A DNA stretch of 64,000 nucleotides from positions 108,999,823-109,063,822 of the forward strand of contig OW386291.2 in the NCBI GenBank assembly GCA_936432065.2, read 5' to 3'. A program made the position numbers and the translations under genes. The stretch comes from Rutpela maculata (taxonomy: Eukaryota > Arthropoda > Insecta > Coleoptera > Cerambycidae). Under the pieces are notes generated by a model, which saw only the letters and a program-made list of their open reading frames with translations, searched no databases and had not been told where the DNA came from. Positions 46,085-57,100 of this stretch are shown here, piece by piece (within the stretch, counting starts at the first letter, position 1; each line of letters opens with the position of its first letter).

Positions 46085-47926
46085 TACAGGGTGTTTCATT
46101 AATAATTGGCCATACGCTAACTGAAGAATCTTTAGTTCAAAATATGAAGATTTAACAAAAAACACTTAGATAAAATGAGAAACAGGATGTTGAAGGGGGG
46201 CGAAGGAGTTTCCCCTCTTAATTTGTACGCCACTGGCCAAATATTTCTTTTCTTTTTCGATATTTTTTACGCAAAAAAGTACTCTTAATACAATTGCTCT
46301 ATAGTGCCTATTTCTCGAGATATTCGAATTCGAAAAAGCGGCTACATGGTATTTTAATTTCAGTGTTACTCATCTCACAAATAAATTTCTAATCATTTTG
46401 ACATCTAACTAATGCCTTATTGTTTTTGTACACAGTAGGCTGAAACAATAATGTTTTTACTTAGTAGGCTAATGATATTTAGTTTTCCTAGAACTGTCAA
46501 ACGTTAGTTTTTCTGTAATAGGATTTATTTAAGAGTTCACAAAACTTATTTATTGATAGTGACCCATCATAGTAATTTGTCGAATATGGAAATGTGGGAC
46601 GTTGTATGTATTTATACACAAGAAAATTACAATGCACGTGCTGCTTATTGAAGATATTTGGAATTACATTCCAACAGAATTCAACCTAATCACAAAACTT
46701 TTAGAAACGTTTACAAGCGGTTAGGGGAAGCTGGCCAAATTTCGTCCCAAACGTGATTTAGGTAGCCCAAATATAATTAGAGTCGATCAAGGGGATGACG
46801 TTTTAGTAGGAATTGCTGAAGATCCCTATCTGAGTACAAGACGTTTACTGGCACTGTTGGAATAAGCAATGCTTCAATTTTTATTAAATAATATTACCTT
46901 TACCGACGAATCTACATTCAGCCGCGGAGGAGTTTTTAATTGGAGAAGTGCTCATTTCACAAATGATCACATTTCCAGCGTGAACATAAACTTAATGTGT
47001 GGTGTGACTTTTTAGGACATCGTCTGTTGGGTCCATATGAACTACCAACAAATTTGAACGGTAATTCATATTTAGAATTTCTTCAAACTGATGTTTTTCT
47101 TGAGCTGGAAACTTTGTCATTTAATTTAAGGAGGAATATCTGGTTCATGCATGATGGGGCCCAGCCTCATGATTCTATTGCAGTCCGCAATTACTTAAAT
47201 AAACAATTTCCCCACTGATGGAGTGGCCGAGGAAACAAATTTAACTGGCCACTTCATAGCCCAGATTTAAACCCGTTAGATTTCTACACTTGGGGGAAAT
47301 TATTAGTTTATGCGCAACCGATCAACAGTCGTTAGGAATTATGGCAACAAGTACAGAATGCTGCCAAAGAAACCAGCCCAACATATCTTTTAAAGTAAGG
47401 AGATCTTTTAGCACAAGATTAAGAAAATGTATCGAAGTCAATGGAACCCAATTTGAACATTTATTAAAATAAATTATTACTACCTGCAAAAGTATTGTTT
47501 TAGTTTTGAAGCTTTTTCGAATTCAAATACCTCGAGAAATAGGCACTCTAGAGCAATGTGTTAAGAGTACATTTTTGCGTAAAAATTATTGAAAAAAAAA
47601 ATAAGAAAACAAATATTTGGCCAGTGGCGTACGAATTAAGGAGGTGATATTCCTTCACCCCCTACCGTGGACCACTGGCAATAGTGAGGAATCAATTCTT
47701 TCGCTGATATTATGCGTCCTGGACCGCTAACTATCTACCAAATATGGTAAAGAATTATTAAGTAATTTTAAAATAATACGTGAAAATAATTTTTTCGTTT
47801 TTAATTCCAACACCCTGCATCTCAGCAAGGAGGCACATTATATCTAAGTGTTTTTGGTTAAATCTTCATATTTTGGGCTAAGGATTTTTCAGTTAGCGTA
47901 TGATCAATTAATGAAACACCTTGTAT
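46085..47926 (+). mobile_element. Mariner-like transposon (DD41D-type), complete ends
   Basis: The left end reads TACAGGGTGTTTCATTAAT and ATACGCTAACTGAA. The right end is its inverse (TTCAGTTAGCGTAT, ATTAATGAAACACC). About 50 bp of terminal inverted repeat match with a few changes. TA flanks both ends. The flanks are the two halves of a family B dispersed repeat, which gives independent support for the boundaries. The internal transposase is broken. Confidence 0.8.
46586..47472 (+). pseudogene. Mariner-like transposase, broken
   Basis: The start at 46586 gives MEMWDVV followed by ENYNARAAY and FRNVYKRLGEAGQ, a helix-turn-helix N terminus. TFTDESTFS near 46910 holds the first catalytic Asp. 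46997-47218 holds LGPYELPTNLNGNSYLEFL and WFMHDGAQPH (second Asp). After a stop, SPDLNPLDFY (third Asp) follows. Spacing between the second and third Asp is about 41 residues, which matches the DD41D (rosa) group of the Tc1/mariner superfamily. It ends NGTQFEHLLK at 47472. A deletion precedes TFTDE, and stops and frameshifts are present. Confidence 0.7.
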
Positions 47927-49656
47927 ATAATACAAGGCAGTTTACATGCCTCTGGAGATCGCCTTGTATTGTGGATATGGCTCAATTTCAATAGGAAATA
48001 TTCAATCATACTATTTTACATATGTTTCAAATTTGATTGGTTGACTTCCCAACGTATGGTAGGCAGCGAGAGCCACATGGCGCATGGTATAGAAATATAG
48101 GATGGGAAGTGTAGGTTTCTGTGAGATGCGTTTTCGCATTGGGTCGTGACTTGGAGTGTTTATGCTCCTTCTTTTATGATTGTTTCTAGAGCTGTTCTTC
48201 TTCTGGGTCTTCTGCTTCCCCGTTTCCAATTCCACCAACATATGCATATTTGCGATTTCTTTATGGGATTTCTTTTTTCGCCTTGCTGTTCATTCCCAGT
48301 GTACCGGACCTTTCATAGCTTGTTCATGATCTTCTAAATTGTTGTTATCAACGTATAGAATTGTCTTCCCATTTTTAGTTTGTTCCTGTCCAGTATTAGC
48401 GCTCCTTTCTTTGAACATGTTTCCAGCACTTCATTGTACATATTTCTCTTATACTTGTCATCATTTTCCTCTCCTATTAATGTAGACGTTTTCTTTTTGT
48501 CTGTGCGAGTGGTTGGATGATGATTCTTTCAGATCCTCTCGGGCTTCTTCTCTTGATGGTGTATATATGTTTGTCCTTTGATGGATGTTGTCTGGTAATC
48601 TGACGGTTTCCGATGTGTTTCGCTAGTTATTGTGCGTAGTATTTATATCCTACGCTGCAGAATGGTATTCCTCTGCAATCATCTATACTTCGAGATGAGT
48701 TGATTTTTGAGAAGTGAAGAAGTGAAAATAATTTTTTCGTTTTTAATTCCAACACCCTGCATCTCAGCAAGGAGGCACATTATATCTAAGTGTTTTTGGT
48801 TAAATCTTCATATTTTGTGCTAAGGATTCTTCAGTTAGCGTCTGATCAATTATTAATGAAACACCCTGTATATAAAACAAGGCAGTTTACATGCCTCTGG
48901 AGATCGCCTTGTATTGTGGATATGGCTCAATTTCAATAGAAAATATTCGATCATACTATTTTACATATGTTTCAAATTTGATTGATTGACTTCCCAACGT
49001 ATGGTAGGCAGCGAGAGCCACATGGCGCATGGTATAGATATATAGGACGGGAAGTGTAGGTTTCTGTGAGATGCGTTTTCGCATTGCGTCGTAACTTGGA
49101 GTGTTTATGCTCCTTCTTTTATGATTGTTTCTAGAGCTGTTCTTCTTCTGAGTCTTCTGCTTCCCCCGTTTCCAATTCCACAAACATATGCATATTTGCG
49201 ATTTCTTTATGGGATTTCTTTTTTCGCCTTGCTGTTCGTTCCCAGTGTGCCGGACCTTTAATAGTTTGTTCATGATCTTCTCAATTGTTGTTATCAACGT
49301 ATAGAATTGTCTACCTATTCTTAGTTTGTTCCTGTTCAGTATTAGCGCTCCTTTCTTTGAACATGTTTCCAGTACTTCATTGTACATGTTTCTATTATTC
49401 TTGTCATCATTTTCCTATCCTATTAATGTTGACGTTTTCTTATTGTATCTGCGAGTGGTTGGATGATGATTCTTTCAGATCCTCTCGGGCTTCTTCTCTT
49501 GATGGTGTATATATGTTTGTCCTTTGATGGATGTTGTCTGGTAATCTGACGGTTTCCGATGTGTTTCGCTAGTTATTGTGCGTAGTATTTATATCCTACG
49601 CTGCAGAATGGTATTCCTCTGCAATCATCTTCGAGATGAGTTGATTTTTGAGAAGT
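47780..49656 (+). repeat. ~940-bp segmental tandem duplication
   Basis: Copy 1 is 47780-48715 and copy 2 is 48722-49656, offset 942 bp, with scattered substitutions and small indels. The left part of each copy is the last ~147 bp of the mariner element plus the flanking family B repeat, so the duplication happened after the mariner insertion. Confidence 0.85.
48956..49387 (-). CDS. Unrecognised 143-codon ORF in duplicated segment
   Basis: A Lys/Arg-rich conceptual protein. The second half also exists at 48011-48247 in the other copy, but that copy is interrupted, so the frame is not conserved between duplicates. The start of the frame overlaps no known motif and the end runs into family B repeat. 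This makes a real gene unlikely. I do not recognise a family. Confidence 0.15.
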   Translation of the reverse strand: MYNEVLETCSKKGALILNRNKLRIGRQFYTLITTIEKIMNKLLKVRHTGNEQQGEKRNPIKKSQICICLWNWKRGKQKTQKKNSSRNNHKRRSINTPSYDAMRKRISQKPTLPVLYIYTMRHVALAAYHTLGSQSIKFETYVK

Positions 49657-49965
49657 TATATGGCCGTGTTCCGTTCCGTAAGTAGATGTGTAAATTCCAA
49701 CACTGTTCAGATGATAATTTCTAGGATTTGCTTCTTTGGCCTTCTTGGTCCATATTGCATTAATTTGTTGGTGATATTGTATATTGTAGTTGTAGTATAT
49801 TTTTCTGGCTTAAGTCAATTATTTCTAGCAGTTGATCGTTTAAAGATAGCGACTTGTCCAAGGGCCAGTGGTCTCGTTCATTCCTTTTTTGCGTTCCTTT
49901 CTTCCTGGGGATTCTTGGTCTAACATAGCGATATAGCTTTTAATGTGTGTATTGTTATTTTTTTA

Positions 49966-50322
49966 CTATATTTTTTTCAGTTGTCTGAAGGCTTTGTTTA
50001 GTTGTTGTCCTGCTGATAGAGCTTCTATGATTTTGACGAGTTTTTTAGGGCGAGCGTAGATGCGTCTCGACTGTACATGTATTTCGATACTTACAACGAA
50101 GCAACGTTCAGTACGGTTAGTACTTGGTTGGGTAAAACCCATCTGGGGAACAGCGTTCTCGTCCCACCTTCTAGCGGCTTGAATATCAGTGTATACGCCG
50201 AAGCTATGTAATTTCAAGACGAGGATTACGTAATGAATATACCATTCTTCGGAGGGGATGTAAAGTAGGTTAGGTGTAGCTGGTCTCCTGGCGTCGCGTT
50301 GGTGATAGGCCTTGGTAGCCAA
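49966..50322 (-). CDS. Unrecognised 118-codon ORF
   Basis: An open frame in a less AT-rich patch, with phrases RDARRPATPN, DIQAARRWDENAVPQMGF and RRIYARPKK. No signal peptide, membrane segment or known domain was seen. It may be a fragment of an older element. Codon use is less AT-rich than the neighbouring DNA, which is the only positive sign. Confidence 0.25.
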   Translation of the reverse strand: MATKAYHQRDARRPATPNLLYIPSEEWYIHYVILVLKLHSFGVYTDIQAARRWDENAVPQMGFTQPSTNRTERCFVVSIEIHVQSRRIYARPKKLVKIIEALSAGQQLNKAFRQLKKI

Positions 50323-50329
50323 AATAGGT

Positions 50330-51100
50330 CGACGTTAAACAAATTAAAAAATGAACGAGTTTTTTGCATTTCTTTCTCCTCATGGACTTTCTACGCTTCT
50401 CTTTTCTCTTTCAAATTAGTCTTTCAGTTATGTTCCGCATACTATCTTATTTGTCTGTGGCCTTTATCATTTTGAGCTGTTCATATTTGTTATTTCTTTT
50501 CTTCCTTGTTAAGCTCATAAGTGATTTCTCCGTTATTAACGTTTTCCTTGCCGCGATTTTTATTCTTGATATCAGTGATGTTCAGTCTACTTCTCCTATT
50601 AGTTGTTTTCTTATTTCCTCGCAGTATTTATTCTGATATTCTTCGTGCTGAAGTACTCTGTTTTACGTATATTTCAAATTTGAAAAAAAATTTGAAATCT
50701 AACAGAAGTTATTGTGCTTAGAAGATACTCGCAGTCGGCAACACATAACTGCAACTATCATTCGTTTCGTAGTCATATTAAAGATACTTAAAAGAAGTTG
50801 GTTAATAATACGTTTGGTTACTTTACATTTTCATTTTTACACTGAAGAAGTTAACATACAACACGCACATGTTGATATTGTTGATGTTAAGATTTGAATC
50901 CGTATCTTTTGTGTGAACATTGGAAGTTACTTCGTTTGTCCATTTTTCGATTCTAATGAATATAAAAGTAATTCATGTCCGCTCAGTTTTTGCATTCTTG
51001 GTAATATTGGCCTGGTCTGCTGCAAAAATCATAAGAATAGTAATATTTCTTGATATCATCAAGTTTCATCACTTTTTATCGTAAATTTACAAATAATTTT
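50330..51100. other. AT-rich stretch with a diverged family B piece
   Basis: 50700-50800 resembles the family B phrases (GCAGTCGGCAACAC, CATATTAAAGATACTT). Nothing else was recognised. Confidence 0.3.
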
Positions 51101-51104
51101 TCAT

Positions 51105-51580
51105 TCAGGGTGGACTAAATTAGATGGGATTTGGGATTTTCTCTAAAACTATGGCAGATAGTCAAAAATCAGTATAGCTCGATTTTCAAGAAACCAACAA
51201 TAGAATAAACCGCGATCGTCTATCTTTTTCGACTACCGAGCTACAGAGCGTTTTTGGAAAATTGGCATTTTTGGATGACCTCTATATCTCTATTATCAAG
51301 TGTCGAATCGAAAATCGAGTAACTCATTCTTAAGCCACTCTTTTGAGTAGAATCCGTTGCTGATAAGAAGAAAATTATGCATGCAACACCCTGTAAATTA
51401 TTTTACTACTCGATCCCAACTTAAATTAGCTATTCAACGATATATAATATATCATATTTATCTCTAAAAAAAGAGGTTAATTTTCGAAAAATTTAATATA
51501 TTTGTGAAGAGGACATGGAAAACTATTAACAACAACACTTATAATGTAAAATAATTTTGCCAAAAATGGGAAAAACTAAA
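51105..51580 (-). repeat. 3' UTR / terminal region of the split mariner-like element
   Basis: Two CAGGGTG-type phrases, ATTCAGGGTGGACTAA at 51105 and the inverse CACCCTGTAAATT at 51391, bracket 51105-51400. Either could be the outer end of the mariner-like element whose ORF ends at 51581, or they delimit a separate small element. Confidence 0.35.
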
Positions 51581-52247
<667 letters not shown>

Positions 52248-52248
52248 T

Positions 52249-52266
52249 TGGCGCAGTCGGTAGGAT
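52249..52266 (+). promoter_or_regulatory. Primer-binding site for tRNA-Ser
   Basis: TGGCGCAGTCGGTAGGAT is the exact complement of the last 18 nt (with CCA) of the insect tRNA-Ser I remember. One T separates it from the LTR. tRNA-Ser primers are used by 17.6, 297, ZAM and relatives, while mdg4/gypsy uses tRNA-Lys. Confidence 0.85.
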
Positions 52267-52434
52267 CCGTAAACATCATCAGAACAAGAAGCCTAACTGG
52301 TAGTGAAGCGTAAGAGAACAAGGAGAACATCTGCAGAAGGTGCCTAACTAGTGCGTGTACATCTATTAGAACAAGGAGACCTTCCTCACTGGTGGTGGCG
52401 GATCCCAATCCCTTGACGGACGAAGAACCTACCC

Positions 52435-52457
52435 ATGGAGATGAAATTAATGTAAGT
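52435..52457 (+). promoter_or_regulatory. Leader AUG and 5' splice site for env mRNA
   Basis: ATG at 52435 and a second in-frame ATG at 52441 precede the donor AAT|GTAAGT (intron starts 52452). In unspliced RNA the frame is a six-codon upstream ORF that stops at 52453-52455. Spliced to the acceptor at 57945, the same frame runs into env with no stop. The first AUG then supplies the start codon of Env. Confidence 0.75.
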
Positions 52458-52523
52458 CATTTTAAGAATCATCTCGTTATTTTCTCATTTTTTTTACAAA
52501 TATTATTTATCACAATTATTTAC

Positions 52524-52734
52524 GTGTATTATACCGCTAATACACTCGGCAAATAAAGCCAATTCTGTTATCAAACAAATCCTATACAAGCTACAACGCA
52601 ACAATTTTAATTTTAAGTTATTTATTTTCGTATTCACGAAACAACTGTGTATTATACAGTTAATACACAATTTATTAACGTACGCAACATAACAAACTAT
52701 TTCAATTTAATTTCCGTATCATACTGCTGATACG
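52524..52734 (+). promoter_or_regulatory. Three leader hairpins with a shared loop
   Basis: Hairpin 1 (52524-52545): GTGTATTA, loop TACCGC, TAATACAC. Hairpin 2 (52646-52669): TGTGTATTA, loop TACAGT, TAATACACA. Hairpin 3 (52715-52734): CGTATCA, loop TACTGC, TGATACG. All stems are perfect (8, 9 and 7 bp). The third stem differs from the first two with compensating changes, while the loop keeps TACNG(C/T). They lie in the leader between the splice donor and gag, so only full-length RNA carries them. That position suits packaging, dimerisation or protein binding. As DNA palindromes they could also be insulator-type binding sites, as the mdg4 leader is. Confidence 0.7.
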
Positions 52735-52774
52735 CAACCAATTTTAGTTCAAAAATTTCCAAACAAAAAGCAAA

Positions 52775-54154
52775 ATGCCAGACAGAGCTCAACCAGAGCC
52801 GGTTCAACCAGTTCAACCAGTAGTGCCGACGACAGCCGAGCAACCAGAGCAAGTCGAGCACGAGGTAGAGCCTTACAAACTCTCAGAAATTTTCTCGTTA
52901 ATTCCGGAGTTCGATGGTAACGCCATCAACCTCCAAACTTTCCTAAACTCATGTCAGTGTGCCCAACGCATGGCAATTCATGACCAAAAAATTTTATTAA
53001 CTGTTCATATTAAAAATAAACTGAAAGGCAAAGCTGCCGAACTAATCAATTCTCGTAACCCTGCTACATGGCCAGAAATTAAAGCACTTCTAGAAACCCA
53101 CTTCGGTGACTCTAGAGATTTAACAGCTCTTATTCAAGACCTACAAAGAATTCACCAATTGCCTGGTGAATCTGCATTAACATTTGTTTCGCGTCTACAA
53201 ACGCACAATGCGAAAATGCACGCTGCAGTGCAAAAACAAAATCTATCTTCAGAGCAAAGAACCGCGCAAACAAACCTGATTGAAACTATGACATTAAATA
53301 ATTTGTTAACGGGTCTAGAACCAAATCTAGGGAGAATAATACGTGCCAGTAACCCTCCGACTATAATGAACGCAATTATTAGAATTCGGAGAGAACTACA
53401 ACTTTCGTATTTCGAACAACAAAAATTCCCCAAAAATAGTCCGGTCAAAAATCCAGTAATTCAACAAAAGCGACCACAAGGTCCCAATTTGCAACAAAAG
53501 TTTTGTTCCTTCTGTAAACGGAATGGACATGTAATAAGCGAATGCCGCACAAGGCAACAGTCTCAAAACTTCCAGAGACCAAGTTTCCAAGGAAACCCAA
53601 ACTCACAAAATTTTTCTCATCAAAACTTCGCACAACCGAGTAATAATCAACTTAGTCAGAGGACATTCCCTCAAAATAATCAGCCAAACCAATCACAGCA
53701 AAACAGGCCCTCAGCCATAAGGCCGAACCCTAATTTTATGCAACAGCGACCATCAGCTATCCAACCTAACCCAAATTTTAATCGCTTTAACCAACAAAAA
53801 GCTCATCATTTGAATTACGAACCTTACGATAATTATACCGATCAATTCAACCAATACAATGACTACTCTTTCGACGATTACCAAAATTACCAAAGTCAAA
53901 ATGAATCGTATGAAAATTACAATTTTGAAACCAACCAAAATTTCCAGGAGAATTATACTGCTAATTCTCAGAACGAGCAATACGAGGATTATACTGCTAA
54001 TCCTCAGGATTTTCGTTTAGATCCGGAGTACCCCGCGGATACTCCAACACAACAAATAGACCAATTCGACCAAATATCAAACCAAATACAAACAATGAAT
54101 CTCAACGACAGTTTCGATCCAATGCTGAACTTCCCAGAACAAACGTTCATGTAA
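52775..54154 (+). CDS. gag: Gag polyprotein
   Basis: 459 codons from ATG 52775. The N-terminal two thirds look like a Ty3-type capsid: an EIFSLIPEFDG opening, a LQTFLNSC helix region, and HIKNKLKGKAAELI and NLLTGLEPNLGRIIRA phrases. A single zinc knuckle CX2CX4HX4C lies at residues 244-257 (C244, C247, H252, C257). The C-terminal ~200 residues are rich in Gln, Asn, Tyr and Phe, a low-complexity tail of RNA-binding type. It forms the particle and packages RNA. The pol frame overlaps the last 154 nt at -1, so Pol is probably made by frameshifting. Gag is intact. Confidence 0.88.
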   Translation: MPDRAQPEPVQPVQPVVPTTAEQPEQVEHEVEPYKLSEIFSLIPEFDGNAINLQTFLNSCQCAQRMAIHDQKILLTVHIKNKLKGKAAELINSRNPATWPEIKALLETHFGDSRDLTALIQDLQRIHQLPGESALTFVSRLQTHNAKMHAAVQKQNLSSEQRTAQTNLIETMTLNNLLTGLEPNLGRIIRASNPPTIMNAIIRIRRELQLSYFEQQKFPKNSPVKNPVIQQKRPQGPNLQQKFCSFCKRNGHVISECRTRQQSQNFQRPSFQGNPNSQNFSHQNFAQPSNNQLSQRTFPQNNQPNQSQQNRPSAIRPNPNFMQQRPSAIQPNPNFNRFNQQKAHHLNYEPYDNYTDQFNQYNDYSFDDYQNYQSQNESYENYNFETNQNFQENYTANSQNEQYEDYTANPQDFRLDPEYPADTPTQQIDQFDQISNQIQTMNLNDSFDPMLNFPEQTFM

Positions 54155-57100
54155 ATACGCTTTCTCACACCCTATTAACCGTAAATTCAAAAAATCTTTA
54201 TTACATCAAAGACGCAACCGGCAAATTTAAAATTTTGATTGACACAGGTGCAGGAATTTCAATTTTTAAACCTAAAACAGCTGAAAATTATAGACGTAGA
54301 TCCCCTGAAAATGTAATTATACAGGGTATTACTGATCAAAAAATTTATATCAACGAATCTGTTCTCATCCCCTTTTCAGATGAGTCACACAAGGTTTATA
54401 TCTATAATCTAGATATAGATTTTGATGGACTACTAGGCGCAGGCTTTTTAGAACATTACGAATGCCGAGTAGATTTCAAAAATAAACAACTAGTCACAAA
54501 TTTTAAAACCGTACCACTATTTAAAGTCACGGAAGAAACTACAGTAAATTTACCTGTACAACCAACTGGTAACTCTAACATCAAAAACCAAAATCCAAAT
54601 TTAGGCAACATCAAAAATTTAATTTCTATCGAACCTCGCATGGAAAAAATATGTAAACTAAAATGTAACCTACAAAATACCGAGGCTATACTGTTAGCCC
54701 AGGAAAACGAGAAAGTACGCTTACCAAATGCTATTGTCAAAATCGATAACAATGGAGAATTTTTAACCTCAATTATAAACGCAAATGCAATACCAAAAAC
54801 TGTAAATTTTTCTAACATAAAACTAGAGCCAGTACAAAAATTCAAATCAATTTTCAATTTAAACACTCAAAATTCTGACTCACACCTACAGACGGACAGA
54901 TCCTTCGAAATTAGGAACGAATTGCGCTTGGATCATCTAAACGAAGAAGAGGCCGAAATAGTAACGCAGCTTTGTTTAGACTTTCAAGATATATTCTATT
55001 TGGAAGGAGACAATTTAACTTTTACTAACGAAATTAAACATTCCATTGACACGAACGATTCAAAACCGGTTTTTACAAAATCATATCGCTACCCTCATAT
55101 TCATAAAGAGGAAGTCAAAACACAAGTCTCTAATATGCTTGATCAAGGCATCATTAGACCTTCGATTTCTCCCTGGTCCTCTCCAGTTTGGGTTGTACCT
55201 AAAAAACTCGACGCCTCCGGTAAACAAAAATGGCGAGTTGTAGTGGACTACAGAAAACTCAACGAACTGACTATTGACGATAAATACCCGCTACCCAATA
55301 TTTCCGACCTCCTCGATCAATTAGGCAAATGTCAATATTTTACAACTTTGGACTTAGCCTCCGGATTTCACCAAATCGAGATTGATGCGAAAGATATTCA
55401 GAAAACTGCTTTCACAGTTGAAAATGGTCATTTTGAATTCGTAAGAATGCCTTTTGGACTTAAGAATGCTCCATCAACATTTCAAAGAGTGATGGATAAC
55501 ATTTTATTAGGTATCCAAAATGAACGATGTCTCGTCTATATGGACGATATTATTGTTTACTCCCCTACTATTCACGAGCATATTTCTCGATTAACGGAAG
55601 TTTTCAAACGATTACAGAAAGCCAATCTCAAAATTCAACCCGACAAATGCGAGTTTCTCCGCAAAGAAGTCGCTTATTTAGGACATCTCATTACAAAAGA
55701 CGGCGTAAAACCGAATCCTTCGAAAGTTGACGCTATTCTAAATTTCCCTCAACCAAAAAATCAAAAAGAAATTAAATCATTTCTAGGCTTAGCCGGTTAT
55801 TATAGGCGCTTTATCCCTAATTTCTCCAAGATTACCAAGCCTTTAACAAAACTCTTACAGAAAGACATACCATTTCTCTTCGACAATGATTGTATAAAAT
55901 CTTTTCAAGATTTGAAACAAACATTAACGACAACTCCGATATTAATCTACCCTAATTTTGATGAACCTTTCGTTCTAACCACTGATGCGAGCGCATTTGC
56001 CGTCGGCTCGGTGCTGAGCCAGGGGCCCATTGGCAAAGATTTACCCATTGCCTATGCTTCTAGAACCTTGTGCAGTGCAGAAACTAAATATTCAACGATT
56101 GAACGCGAGCTTTTATCCATAGTATGGAGTGTAAAGCACTTTAGACCATACCTGTACGGTAGAAAGTTCAAACTTGTCACCGACCACAGACCACTCACCT
56201 GGCTATTCTCTATAAAAGATCCAGGAAGTAGACTTGCTCGTTGGCGACTCAAATTAGAAGAGTACGATTACGAAATAATTTATAAACCCGGCAAAATCAA
56301 TAAGAACGCGGATGCACTTTCCAGAATCAAAATTAATCATTTTTCTGAATGTTCCAAATTCTATTCAAAGGTTCTAGCCGCGAACGACGAAGAGTCAGAC
56401 GACGACGAAAACCCAGACGATAATAACGAAATCACTAACGAACAGATTTCCCAAGAATTTGAAACTTTCGCCAACTTATATAAAACAACATCTTTAATTG
56501 ACTATTCGAAAATCAAAGCCTCGAACAAACAACTTTTGTATCGAGAACATAAAGATATTATAACCTTTTTCCAACAAAACAACTTACAAGACCTACATCA
56601 CAAAATTATCGAGGACATATTCGAAGAAAACCCCGAATTTCATAACGATAAAATCAATATTGTATCAAGCAAAACAGTCAGACATAGGAGATATTTTATC
56701 ATCCCTCTACCTTTTGATATCGAATCTGTAATTGAACATCTATTTTTGGTACTATTTAAAAATCAAGATGTTCTAGATCTCTCTAAGACATACTTTGTCG
56801 AAAATAATTTAGACCTCCCCATACTTGAAATCCTATCATTCATTTTTGCGGAAAAAGACTTAAAAGTAGTAATTTGTCAAGATATCGTCAGAACTGCCGA
56901 CGAAGACGAAATTCCAATTATATTGGAGCAAAATCATTTTGGTAAAAATAATCTACACCGCGGAATAAACGAAACTATTCGAAGAATTAGAGAAAAATAC
57001 ACTTGGCAAGGTCTAACTAAAGACGTTGAAAATTTTATAAAAAATTGCGAAACTTGCCAAAAAACTAAAGTATGCCGGAAAAACCTTAATAACCCTCTAG

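Noticed and set aside
52257..52276. Possible tRNA-Ser gene next to the LTR
   Set aside because: Only the 18-nt complement to the tRNA 3' end is present, at the exact primer-site position; there is no tRNA body.
54235..54237. Independent pol start codon
   Set aside because: The codon is TTG within a longer open frame, and the protease domain begins upstream of it, so frameshifting from gag is more likely.
54456..54866. 136-codon minus-strand frame inside pol
   Set aside because: It is the shadow of the intact pol frame, with no motif of its own. The same applies to the minus frames at 53152-53980, 56052-56252 and 56934-57140.
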